The notes below the pieces were generated by a model. The model was not told the DNA's origin and searched no databases. It saw only the letters and a list, made by a program, of their open reading frames with translations. A DNA stretch of 62,000 nt from positions 735,537 through 797,536 of the forward strand of contig MNCI01034697.1 in NCBI GenBank assembly GCA_015680685.1. Direction: 5' to 3'. Position 1 is the first letter of the stretch, and each line of letters starts with the position of its first letter. This document shows positions 1 to 11,277 of this stretch, in pieces. The position numbers were made by a program, and so were the translations under genes. The DNA is from Gnetum montanum (Eukaryota > Streptophyta > Gnetopsida > Gnetales > Gnetaceae).

Positions 1-2578
1 GATCAGTTAGTTTCCTGGGAAGGTGGCCTACCTTGATCCAGTCAGTTACGGTATGTGTTAGCATAATCGTATGCGTTACACTCCTTTGGACTGAAGGGTG
101 CTCCGAAGTGTTAGATGGTGGCAGCATGTACATGGTCTCAACCGCTTATTGTTGCGAGAGTCTGTCTGGGCTCTTAATACTGAAAAAAGGTCTCTTCTTT
201 GTATAGTTTTCGCCATCACTAGTACCCGGTTGGATATTTACCGCTCTCGCAGCGTGACGTTCCTGCAGTTGAGGAGGAAGTTTCCCTTGCATTGTTGGAG
301 CAAGAGGTGTTATGGGAACTACTTGAGGAAGAGGTGCGGGTGGAGTTAGAGGATGGACAGAATGTGGGATGTCTCCCGGAGGAGAAGGAGTCCTTCTGAA
401 GTACTCCTGAGCTTGGTAGTGACGGTTGGGGGTTGTGTGACCCATAGAGTCACCTGGAGAAACTGGCTGCTGCACATAATATCCATAAGGATCAGGCTGC
501 CGGTAAGGGTACTGATGTGTTGGCGGTGGCATCCCCCATGATTATGGGTATTTCCATTGCTGATGTTGTCCAATGGGCTGTGGAGGCATTCCACTTGGAT
601 AATATGTTAAGGGTTGGTGGAACTGCCTTGGGTTACCTTGTGTATAAGGTAAGCTTCGGGGTGTTTGTCGTTGATTAAGTGTTGGATTTAATGCATACAC
701 CCCAGACTCCTGCAGATGTGAGATAATTGGACAACATCCCTTAGGATGGTCATAGTAATAGACCTCACATCCACCATCATTGTCTGAATCAGAATTTTCA
801 GCCTCATCAGAGTTAAAGATCTTTCCCTTACCCTTGTTATGTGCAAGGTTAAAGTTTCTCCGCTTAACTTTTCCTTTGTCACTACTTTGCTTATCCTTAG
901 ACTCCTCTACGATTTTCAGGACTGTTTCTATTTGTGAGTCTAAGGAATCCCACATTTGGTCTACCTTAGTCGATACCTCCGTTGTTAACTTTTGGATCGG
1001 CACAGTTTTCCGGTTCACCAACTCTTCGAGTGGTGACTCATCCTCCTCATCACAGAATTTCACTCCCTTCTTGCGAAGGGAGGGATCGTGGTTGTATTCC
1101 TCCTCACTTTCTCTTTTACGTAGCTCACCCTCTTCTTGCACTACTTATTCCAACAAAACTTCAACTTCATGGCGTCTTAATTTGGCGAGACTCCCTTGGG
1201 CGTAAGTCCCAAGAGTTCTGCTCGTTTCATTTCGTAGCCCATTCATGAGGTGGCGAAGTTGATCCCGTGTAGCGTACCCATGGCCCGGGCAACGATGTAT
1301 CAGTGTATAATAATGGGTCATGGCAGTATCCAAGGATTCATAAGCTCCTTGTTTCCAGCCTTGGATCTGCTTACGCAAATTGGACACTCTGGAGTACGTC
1401 TGATATTTGTTGTTGAACAATTCAAGCATCGTACTCCACCTCCTGATGGTTTCCGATTCTAAGGACCGGTACCAGCTCTCTGCTTCTTTAGTGAGTGTCC
1501 TAGGGAACAACTTGAGTTTCTGCCACTCATTGTCTATGTTCTGCAAGGCATAGGCATCGTGGAATGCCTGTAAATGATGCTGAGGATCAGCGTTGTATCC
1601 CCCTTCAAAACGTGGGATATTATTTATGTCCAAACGCTTGATCCTACTGTCCTTTAAATGCCTTGTGGGAATCCTAACTGCCTCTCTAATATCAAGAATG
1701 CTTCGGGTTGCGAATAGGGGTTCGTCATGATCATCTCTTTCATGACGTCTGTGATGTCTACGTGGTGGTTCCCTATTCTCCCTATGTCCTTGCCCTTGTC
1801 CTAACTCCTCTCGACCTTCCTGTCGAGGCATTTCATCTATTTTACCTTTACTCCCCACGTTATGCTCATGGTGGCTGCACAAAGATGTGGAAGGAGAGGG
1901 TGAATGATGAGATGAAGGACAAGAAGAAGGGGATCCATCACCATGGTGATGTTTCTTGCCTTCTCTTCGACTGCTTCGGCCCCGATCATTGTGATGATCA
2001 ACGAGTCCGTCATTAGTGTGAGTAGTTGTTCCTGCCGTGAACAGCTGGTGCTCACGGGGATCAGAGCCTGGAATATGTATCGTCGATCTAAGGCCCTGAT
2101 GCCTAACCTCTTCACTAGAGTGAGGAGGAGGAACGTCATTTCCTAAGAAACCCATCGTGAGGGGTTCCTCGACTCCTATTTCACTTATGACGTGGGGGAC
2201 GTTGCCCTTCAATAGCGAATGTTGGCTCTCCTACCTTTCGTCCCGAATACGTTGGGCATTTGTGGGATGATAATCCCTTATGCGATATATTCTAGCAACG
2301 TATTCAGCGAATAAGTCCTGCATGCCAATCTGTGCCAATTCACGGAGGAGCATGTTCGGAACGGATCGATCTAGTGGCAAGACTATATTACCAACCAAAT
2401 CTCTCCAGCGCAACTGTTCGTCCTGATGGAGGGTAAAAGTGTAATCAGGGATATACTCATCGGGATGAGTATAAGTTATCGAATACTATTTAGGACTTGG
2501 GTGATATGGGTTATGCGTATGATCCTGACTTTCTCCTGTATTGTCCTTAGGTGAGTCGATTGCATGAGAAGAAGCCAT
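1..2578 (-). pseudogene. Athila-like gag and start of protease (element C)
   Basis: This is the capsid polyprotein gene of a Ty3/gypsy element, running from an ATG at 2578 toward the window start in one frame. It begins MASSHAIDS, then has an N-terminal segment (TFTLHQDEQLRWRDL), a His/Arg/Asp-rich linker, the retrotransposon gag core at about 1650-1150 (FEGGYNADPQHHLQAF, ESWYRSLESETIRRW), a Cys/His patch ending HPKGCCP, and a Pro/Gln-rich tail. After 145 the frame leads into the protease region (DWIKVGHLPRKL), which the window edge cuts. The frame has no shift but carries nonsense codons near 2485 and 2230 and at 1145-1147, 542-544 and 146-148. Several of these fall where sibling element A has CAA or CAG. 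The copy is the best preserved gag here but cannot make full-length protein. No RT or integrase of C is inside the window. Confidence 0.85.
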
Positions 2579-2705
2579 TTCTAATGGCGTGCTAATTTTC
2601 ACCGTTATTTATGTTCTGAATTAATTGATTAACCCTAAGGTTCGTTTTAGGCTCACAACGATGTGAGTGATATCCCTTATGATTAATTGGCATGAAAACA
2701 CTTAG

Positions 2706-2723
2706 TCACCGGCAACGGTGCCA
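2706..2723 (-). other. Primer binding site of C (tRNA-Asp)
   Basis: Directly inside the LTR, after one T, the minus strand reads TGGCACCGTTGCCGGTGA. This differs by two bases from the complement of the plant tRNA-Asp 3' end as I know it. A tRNA-Asp primer is typical of the Athila lineage. Confidence 0.8.
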
Positions 2724-2724
2724 A

Positions 2725-3660
2725 TGATGAGTGGCGAGGTATCCCTACACTCAACCATACGAATACGAGTGTGCACGCGCGATCCGGTCGAACTCCACAA
2801 ACTAAATGCCTTAACACCACAAGAAACACTTGGGGTTAATCGTTCGTTATCTTCCCAGGCTTGCTTGTAAGTGTCACGGTGTATGGTTAAGCAAGTCTAA
2901 GGTATGTGATTTTTTTGGTATTTTTAGGTTTATCTTCTAATCTATGAGAGGAAAGGGTTGAGAAACTAAGCTAACTCTAACTAATGTCCTAAGTCTAAAT
3001 TAACTAGCGTTAGCATTCGTTCCCACTTCCCGGACACTCCCTGAAATATGCAACCGTGACGTACAAATCGCTAATCGTTACTGAGATCACCACACGTAAC
3101 GCACATGCTTGAAGTGGTCGTACTGAGGCACCTATTTAGCTTAAGTGTGATAAGCAGCCGATTCCTTAGCTAGCCGTACACACCCGTGGGTGCTCGTAAC
3201 TAAGTCGAACTTATCACACGTTCTAGCCTAGCAATGAGTAGCCGATTCCTCGACTAGCCGTACACATTGGACTACCACTGGGATTACCAAGCGTAGAATC
3301 CTGGAATACGCTACTGGGTTACTAAGCAGCCAATGCTCGTAATCAAGTCGTACTTGTGTGCACTAGGAAAGCAGTAAATAAACAACAATAAAACCACGTG
3401 CTGCAAGGTTTATCCAATCAAGTTCATCTTTATCGCCGTACACAACTTGGGTTCAGGCTACAAGCTGCTCGAATAAAGAGCCGTTCACTCTAGGACTCCT
3501 ACTGCTGGCACATGGGAAAAATTCTAACTCTGGAGTGATCAATCTGCCAGAGCTTCGCTACTTCTAGCCAGGATTGGGAAATAAGGGGAGTGCTGCCTCT
3601 TATTTATAGATATGGCGGCGGACCGCGATATCGCGGCACAGTGCATGTCGCGTCCCATCA
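2725..3660 (-). repeat. 5' LTR of element C, 936 bp
   Basis: On the minus strand the repeat begins TGATGGGACGCG and ends GCCACTCATCA, next to the primer site. A TATA box (CTATAAATA) lies at 3601-3609 and a polyadenylation-like AATAAA/GATAAAG context follows inside. It matches solo LTR D in length and order, including two copies of a module reading AGCCGATTCCT on the plus strand. The U3 end is rich in CpG palindromes (GCGATATCGCG). The partner LTR lies beyond the left edge, so the target duplication cannot be checked. Confidence 0.85.
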
Positions 3661-4770
3661 ATTATAAAAAGTAAGTGCCCTTGGCATGCCAAACTTGTTT
3701 ACCACACTTTGTTATATAAACTGTGCCACCATGGAAGATGAACAGTCAGTGATGGTGGTAACTTCAATCCACTTGATGCAGTAGTCAACTACTAAAATTA
3801 TGTACATCTTTCCATTGAATAGGAGGTTGATGGGCCTCATGAAGTCAATGCCCCAAAGATCAACCAACAACTTAGCAATTTTTGAGAAGTTCTTAATGAA
3901 GTGTTAATAATAACCAGTGTGTTCAAGGAATGACCTTATACCTTTCAGTGTTTCAAGTTTCCTATTTATTCCTTGGATGACCCATACTTTTTCTGGATCC
4001 ATCTCAATCTCTTTGTTCAAAATTCTATGCCCCAATAAAATGCCTTCTTAGATTATCAAATGGCTTTTCTACTAGTTGAGCTTGAAGTTAGTCTCCACAC
4101 ATCGTTAAAGCACTTACTCAAGATGGTTTAAGGCTTACTCAAATGTGGTACCCTAGGTATAGAAGTCATCCATAAAGACTTCTACCCCACTACCAATTTG
4201 CTATTAGAAGATGCTAAGAAACAAGCATTGGAAGGTAGCAAGGGTATTGCATAGGCTAAAGAACATCTTTCTATATGCAAAAGTCCCCCAAGGATTTGTG
4301 AATGTGGTTTTGGCTTAGTCCTTAGGTGCAATATGGATTTAGTTATATCTACTATAATCATCTAGAAAACTATAATAGCAATGCCTTGCTATGGTGTTCA
4401 ACAGTTGATCAAGAAATGGTAACAGGAAATAATCCTTGAAGGTTGCCATGTTCAATAGCTAAAAATATATGTAGACTTTTTGTTTCCCTTATTTCTTGGA
4501 TACAATAATGAGTGGGATGATGAATTCTCTATTTGCAATTAGATAGATGAACTTGTCTTTGAGGAGTTGTTCAATCTCCTTCTTGATAACTTGCTTCAAT
4601 TTGGGGTTCAGTCTTCTTTGCAACTGCCTCTTTGGCTTGATGGAGGAGTTTGTATTGATGCAATGTTGGCATATCTGTGGATCAATTCCTGTAATTTCAT
4701 GATATGACCAAGAAAAGGCTATTGGTAATTTTTTCATCACTTTAGCAGCTTTTACTTTTTTTCTAGAGCA
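3661..4770 (-). pseudogene. Athila-like pol relic: RT joined to integrase (element Z2)
   Basis: This is decayed reverse transcriptase read leftward. The entry segment (ELVKDKFIYLI-like, ITGIDPQICQH) is at 4740-4489. Finger and palm pieces follow (GYNQIW, VEVFMDDFYT) down to about 3900. Just past the segment reading FSKIAKLL, the sequence jumps at about 3870 to integrase (DLWGIDFM, then VVDYCIKWIEV and NKFGMPRALTFYN), which ends at the LTR of C. Element Z has about 1 kb of RNase H and integrase N-terminus between these points, so Z2 carries an internal deletion. Stops are frequent. The stretch is non-functional and serves as the target of C. Confidence 0.75.
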
Positions 4771-5134
4771 TGTTTGACATTGATAATTACTAGCTTACCA
4801 TTGTTGAGAAAAGCATATTCCATAGCTGCTAGTAAAGCCTTTAGTTTAAGAAGGTCTTATTTGAAATGATCAAGGATCTCCAACTCTCCCTAATTCATTT
4901 CAATTTGAAGAGTTGACAATGAAGTTTCTTCATTTCATCCATGTTCTCCATATAGGTGTTAGTAAGGCTCTCGAATGATTCCATGCATATTATGAATTTA
5001 TCTTGGTGATCTATTATCAACCACTAGCTACCTTCTTACTTTGTTGTTGTTGCATACATGCACTTTTGAATAATTGTTATTTTAGCATGCTAATTACCTA
5101 ATTGGATTAATGTATATTTAATCATCTATAGTTT
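4771..5134 (-). other. Protease-RT linker of Z2, decayed
   Basis: This lies between recognisable protease and RT pieces of Z2. It corresponds to the spacer seen in Z (25340-25700). I see no domain and many stops. Confidence 0.45.
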
Positions 5135-5530
5135 CTACATGCAATGGAACCCTGTGTCACTATATGTGATGCATGGAACCCTTGTCTTCCCTGCCTTTAC
5201 AAATTCAGTTTCCTTGGAGATTTCTAAGGAAATGTCTTGAATCCCGATTTTTGTGTCTATGGTACTAAGCCATGCCCTTCCCATAATGATATAGAAGTCC
5301 CCCTTATAATTTTCTACATGAACCATAAGAAAATCTCTAGGATAAAAGCATCCATAGATGGTGGTCATAATGTCCTCCACTAGTCCTACAGGAACAATGA
5401 AAAATTGATATGCCAACTCAAGTATAATATTTCTCTTCTTCAAAGGAAGCAGGTTCTAGGTCTTATATATTTCTTGGAAGATTAAGTTCACCTTGGAACT
5501 TGAATCCAACAAATTCTTACATGGTTGATT
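5135..5530 (-). pseudogene. Aspartic protease segment of Z2
   Basis: The minus-strand reading from 5443 holds the C-terminal part of the Athila-like protease: VPVGLVEDIMTTIYGCFYP, then GDFYIIMGRAWLSTIDTKIG and CITYSDTGFHCM. The same three blocks occur in A (41536-41799) and Z (25070-25340), and fix the assignment. The N-terminal active-site segment (D-S-G in A) should lie at about 5530-5480 and is decayed. The protease would cut the gag-pol polyprotein in virus-like particles. This copy is broken by stops upstream of the conserved block. Confidence 0.75.
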
Positions 5531-8154
5531 CCCTATAATTTTCAGATAAATGAGGGGACTTCTAGGATCATATCATTTCCTAGGAAGGTGGCCAAACTTT
5601 ATCTAATCTATAACTATGTGGGTCAACATAACAGTATGGATGTTGAAGAGCTTTTTTTTTAAAGGTGGCTTAAGGGTACTTTTAGAGGTAGATGTGGCAA
5701 GGCTACTAGCCATGGGTGCTTGCAAGAGTTTTATGGGATTATTAGTTTTGAAGAACAATTTCTTACAAGGTTTTTCTTTAGAATCACTCAGATGAATATT
5801 TGGCTATAAATTTACCACCCTTATGGCATTTCTTTGCTATGGTTGTGGTGGAATTTCCTCCTACATGGATGGAGTAGGTGGTAAGGGTGTAGTTATTTAT
5901 GGTGTAGGATTTGACAAATGTTGTGAAGGATGAAAGAAAAAAGGGTACTTTCCCCTTGAAGAAGGTGCTCTATAATATTATGGAGGGTAGTAATGGTGGG
6001 AAAATGAAGCATGGCTAGGTGAGTCATAAGGGGATACAGGTTGTTGGATGTAGTATCCATAAGATTTTGGCTACCTATAAGGATAGTGTTGCCATAGTGG
6101 GGGCATCCCCCATGACTATGCATGTTACCACTATTGGTACTACTCTTGAGGTTGAGGAGGTGCTCCACTTGGATAATATGTTTGTTGGTGGAACTGTTGC
6201 CTGTATTTTTTTTATGGATAAGGCAACCACCTAGATGCTTGTCATTTTGCAAATTTGGGATTTAATGTATATACCTCGGACTCCTACAGATGTGATAAGA
6301 CTACAACCTCTTCAACCATTGTAGCTTTACTCTTTTTCTAATAATTACCTAGTTATGTATCCTTATTTTTTCTTCTTTCTTAACCACTACTCCCTTGATC
6401 TTTTTATTTCTATACAATTTTTAGAGCTGTTTGGAACTTCTCATCCAAGGAGTCGCACATTTTTTCTACATTGATTGATATTTTAGTGACAAATTTCTAT
6501 ATTGGCAAGGTCTTCCTTTACACTACTTCATCAATCGATGCCTCCCCATATGAGTCACAGAAACATACCTCCCTTTTATGAATGGAGGAGTCCTTGTTGT
6601 ACTCTTCTACACTTTTACATTTTTTCAGCTCCTCTTCTTCTTTAGCCACATGATCTATCAACCTTTGAATTTGAGGGACCCTCATTTCATAAATTCTTTC
6701 TTGGCATAGATCCCAAGGATTTCCCTTATTTTGTTTCAAAGCCCATTTACAATATGGTAAAGCTATTCCTATTGGGAGTATCCATGGCTTGGGCATCAGT
6801 GTAATAAAGAGTAATACCTATCTAGAGTTGCATACAAGGACTCATGATTTCTTTTTCTCCATCCTTGCATCTTCCTTTGCAAGTTAGAAACTCTAGAGTA
6901 TAATTGGTGCTTGTAATTAAAGAGATCTAACATAATACTTCATCAACAAATGGATTCCAATTCTAAAGATCAGTACTATCTTTCTACTTCCTTAGTTAGC
7001 ATACTTGGGAATAATTTCAACTTCTACCATTCATTCTCTATGTTTTGCAAGGCATAAGCAACATGAAAGACCTAGAGATGATTTTGAGGATCTACATTAT
7101 ATCCCCCTTCAAACATGGGGATATTATTCATATCCAACTTCTTAATCCTATTATCTTTGTGATGCCTTGTTGGAATTTGTATTACCTTTGAAATGTTGAG
7201 CATATTCTTGGTAGCCAATAGAGGCTCATCATAGTGATGATGATCATGATGGTCCTTTTCAAGGCCATGATGTCTATGATGAGTTCTGCTATGTCTTTAG
7301 TCTCTATGACACTCCTCTCCCCCTTGCGGTTGTTTTTGTCCTTAATCTTGATCATCCTGGTGGGATCTATATTCATGTCTATCTTATCATTCATCCCCAT
7401 CTTGGTCTCAGTTATTCCTCATTTTGTCTTAACTCATGTTCCTCTTGTTAGAGTTTAATGATGAAAACAAAGAGGATGATAAGGATGAAGAATGAGAACT
7501 AGGGGAATGACACCTATTAGTTCCTCTTTTTCAATCCCTACCCCAATCCTTATGATTTTTTTTATCTTTCTTTTGATCATTATCCTTACCCTTCAATGAA
7601 TGGCTAGGATTTTTGGTTTTTGAGGTCCCTTGGCTGTGAGACCCAATTTTCCCTAATTTTCTCATCAACAAGGTTCTCCAGAGTTGATTGTAACCTTTAG
7701 TTAAGGGCCTCCTCATCATAGAAAGAAGGAGAATCTGCATGTTGGAAGTGGCTAGAAAAGAAGTCCTTGTCCTCTTTGTGATGTTGTAAGAATTAATGTG
7801 TCACAATCCTTTTCCTTTAGAAGCCTCATATCACGCTTCCATGTACCAAACTTTCTTTTGCTAGGCATCAGTAGGCTAATAGTTCCTGTAAGTGTAGTCT
7901 TGGACTTCATATTTTGAGTTAAGTACAATGATGCTTGGCCTAATGAGATTGTACATCAACATGGTGGAAACAGATCAATCTGGAGGCAACACATTGTTGC
8001 CTTCCATGTTCCTTCAATGCATTTGTTCATCTTGATGCAGGATGAAGGTGAAACCTTGATTATAGGGATCCAAATGAGAATTCTTTGATATCTCCCAATG
8101 TTGATTGGATTCACCAATATGTGGTGGACATTTTTCCTTGTGAGAAGAAGTCAT
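5531..8154 (-). pseudogene. Athila-like gag of Z2
   Basis: Reading leftward from an ATG at 8154 (MTSSHKEKCPPHIGES), the order of segments matches C and Z: FTFILHQDEQ near 8040, an Asp/His/Lys-rich linker at 7700-7200, the gag core near 7120-6700 (FEGGYNVDPQNHL, LFPSMLTKEVERWY, LQRKMQGW), the Glu-rich segment VAKEEEELKKCKSVEEY near 6650, and the Pro/His-rich tail at 6250-5890. Stops and small frame changes occur throughout. Only short open stretches survive (6796-6518, 6252-5893). It encodes no usable capsid protein. It is clearly older than C. Confidence 0.75.
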
Positions 8155-8307
8155 TTTAGTTATAAATAAAAATAGCGTGCCTTTTGATATTTTATTATTT
8201 CTTTACTTGTTCCCATAATGGATGCTAGTGGTTTATTATATGATCTTCACAATGCCTTTGTATAACTTCATAGTCTTTTCCTACTTAGTGCACTTAGCTA
8301 AACTATG

Positions 8308-9240
8308 TCCTAAACAATAACACTAATGTTGAGCAGTGAGTAACCCCTACACCTAATCATTCAAATCACAAGCATCTACCAGCAATTTGATCGAATTCTG
8401 TAGACTTAGTTCCTAAGTTCTCTCATAATCCTAGACCATGAGTCAAGGGAGTGTATGATCATTGTCTTCCTAACTCACACTTGTGTTTTTAGTGCGCATG
8501 TTTAAATATGAGTTAAGACTTATGATGTCTATTTTTATTCCTATTTCACTTCGTTATTTTTAGCCATATTTTCCTACTTTCCTTTTAGGCTACCATTGCT
8601 TATGTTCATAGGTGATTAAAACTCTTTACTTCTTCAATTGTTTTCCAATATTCCTTCCATAGAAGTTAGTGGATGAGATCCCTACTATGGTAAAGCATTA
8701 TGGATACTAATGATTGGAAGATCAAAGCTTACCAATGTCTCATATATAAGGAAGAATATACAAAATCCATAGCATTTTTGCTTTTGGTATATACTCCTAG
8801 CTTGTCTTGAGTATAATTCCCAATAATAATAATTCAACTAATTAACCTAGGCTTGAGAAATATCCTAGATTAATTTAGAAGGGGAGAAAGGGGATAAGCA
8901 ACTTATAATTAGGTAGGATATAAGGGTATAACCAACATGGAAGCTAATCCAAGAGCAAGTTAGGGAATGAGTTTGTTAAAAGAAATGCATCTTGGATCCT
9001 TAAAACTTAGGAAAGGTAGAAACCCTGAGATAGTAAGTTGTCCTTCCAACAAACAAGCCAAATCTTATGAGGAGAAGTTTAGCCTAAATAATCCTAGAAA
9101 GAGCCTTCCAAATCAAGTTATGTGTGAATTCCTACCCTAATAATAAGATCTAATGACAAGAAGCAAGAAAGGAAGTAATTTTTATAAATAAATTAGCTAA
9201 TAAAATTATTTTCTTAATGTTAATTTATATTAAAGTAAGT
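8308..9240 (-). repeat. Relic 5' LTR and primer site of Z2
   Basis: On the minus strand the sequence ends GCTCAACA at 8327 and continues TTAGTGTTATTG, a decayed form of Z's LTR end and primer site (CTCATCA, TTGGTGTTGTTG). The LTR therefore starts at 8327 and extends right. The conserved stretch before the end (ACCTAATCATTCAAATCAC on the plus strand) matches the ends of the LTRs of Z and E. I cannot place the outer edge. About 9.2 kb is a guess from the 811-862 bp length of related LTRs. Confidence 0.55.
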
Positions 9241-10147
9241 GATAACACATGATTAATAAGATTATTTTATCAAGGGTCATCAAGGATTCAATGTCCATAG
9301 ATGCATTATGAGAAATAGAAATCCTTAAGATCTAACCATATCAATAGACATCATGTTCTTAATGTCTTAGGATAAATTAAACTAAAGTATATCGAATGAT
9401 ACGATTTAAATCAATAAGGGTATAATTTACATTTAGGTTATAAATAAATATATTGATCTCATTGATTCAAATTTATATGTTAATATATAGGGATATTGAT
9501 CCATGTTAATTTGATCAATGTGGGACATTCCTTCACATCTAAATAGTGTAGTCGTGATGGGTATCGATATGTTAATATAATATACATTAATATCAATTCA
9601 TATTGACCGTATTAATGTAGATGGATAAATAAAAAATTTTCCCTTGAGTTTTACATTTGAATAATGTGGCTGTAATGAACTTTGATATGTTGGAAGCTTA
9701 ATGTCAAATCATATCGATTTATTACGTAGTCAAGATGTGTTTCAACCTAGTTCATGTTGAAAAATCTCAATTCTTTGATGAAGATCGATATGATGGAAAA
9801 GAGAAAAAAATAAAAGGTAACAGTAAGGCGATGGCCTTAGAATATAAAGCTACCGCTCGCAACAATAGATCTTATCCTTGCAAAACCCTCTTCCATTAAT
9901 GTGCATTTCTTTCTAGTGATTAGGACTCATTCAGCTACCACTTCTCTAAGCACTTCTCCATCTTCTCTAGTTACCCAACCCTTCTAGGGACCACAACTAG
10001 GTAATATGGGGTCCACATCATACAAGGCAGCATATTTTTTATGTCTAGTAAGCATATGCTTCATAGTTTGGCTTATTTCATGTTCTATGGTTCGATATTG
10101 ACATTTTTTATCCTTCCAACAATTTTCACATACAAACAATAGTATAA
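9241..10147. other. AT-rich stretch, no gene
   Basis: The region is very AT-rich with repeated ATATCGAT/ATCGATAT words (9390-9790) and a possible TATA-like stretch near 9840. It probably contains LTR or untranslated sequence of an old element. I see no coding segment. Confidence 0.4.
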
Positions 10148-11277
10148 ATGGTTGATTCATCACCCAAAAAGCAAAAAGCTAATGTAAGAATGAGTTTTAG
10201 TAAGAAAATTGGTGATAATTTTTTCATGTTCAACTTTCTTGTCATTTTCTAGGCTCCAAAAAATGAAAGGTTGAAGATTATCCCCTACCACTTGGAGTCA
10301 GACTGCACTAAGTGGTTTGACCACACCAATGTGGCTATAATGTAGTAGCTTGAAACAATGGGATTTGAATCATTCATTTAACCTTTCATTAATTAGTTCT
10401 ACTAAGAGAAGGTCCTGGAATTTTATAGGAATTTAGAGCTGCATCTTACCAAGGTGAACCCTCCTGAATGATACCTAGTTTCCTCCATGAGGATAACTAG
10501 GATAAAGATTTTTTCCATGTGACTCTAGGAGTGATTCAACCTTCTAGGAAAGGGGAAGGACATTTTTAGGCCTAAATCCTACATAGAAGAGAAATATGAT
10601 CTCTTCCATCAATTCACCAAAGAATTAATCAACAGCAACTTGTAAACCTAGGGGTTATACTTTGTGAACTTGTAGCCTAAGGATCATGTGATGGATAGGA
10701 TGATTGTTACTAATGTCCTGCCATCCACACACATTAGATACATCTTGAGCTAGCTCTCTGGGTGATGAAGGCTCTAAAGTTTGGTGAGGAGGTGAATTTC
10801 ACATACCTACCAATTAGGTACATGACGCATCACTATAATGATGGTGCACTCAAACTTTACTTTCCTTTTCTTATTTCAAATATTTTAAGGAAGTTGGGAA
10901 TGGAAAAACCCAAAATAGGCACGAAGGTACATCTTACTATGTTGAGAAAGGACACCTTTGCCAAATCCCTCAAAATCTACACCATGGTCAGCCGCTTGCT
11001 TAAGGAATCTAAGGACTTAGGCTCATCATTAGCACCTAAGACCGGTGAAGTTTAGAAGTTTCGGTAAGCAATGCTAGCCCAGTTGTAGGAGGTAAAGTCT
11101 ACATAGTAGGAGATCTTAATAGTGCTAGAGAAAATGATCTCCACTCTCATAGCCATGGATAGGAGGGTAGTGGATATCGAGAAGAATGTCCACCCTCAAA
11201 TTAGAGATGATGATGAGGGGGTTGTACCCTCCCACTTTGAGGAGGACATGGAGATAGAAAAAGGATCAAAGGCATAA
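10148..11277 (+). pseudogene. Plant-transposon / Athila envelope-like ORF, decayed
   Basis: Starting MVDSSPKKQKANVRMSFSK, one plus frame stays homogeneous for about 375 codons with roughly fifteen stops. Its readable blocks are ESDCTKWFDHTNV, FYRNLELHLTKVNPPE, RPKSYIEEKYDLFHQF, then an open stretch at 10762-11055 (ALKFGEEVNFTYLPIRYM, FPFLISNILRKLGMEKPK), and an acidic tail. The layout of a replication-irrelevant ORF between pol and the 3' LTR, and block style, resemble the 'putative plant transposon protein' domain of Athila-group elements, sometimes called envelope-like. That match is from memory and needs a profile search. The 3' LTR of E lies 1.9 kb downstream on the same strand, so it probably belongs to E. 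Confidence 0.45.

Noticed and set aside
780-2146. Plus-strand ORFs opposite gag of C
   Set aside because: They are shadows of the minus-strand gag, whose translation matches A and Z block for block.
2706-2723. tRNA-Asp-like text near LTRs as a tRNA gene
   Set aside because: Only the 18-base complement of the 3' end is present, directly after an LTR, at 2706-2723, 22112-22129 and 28798-28815. These are primer sites.
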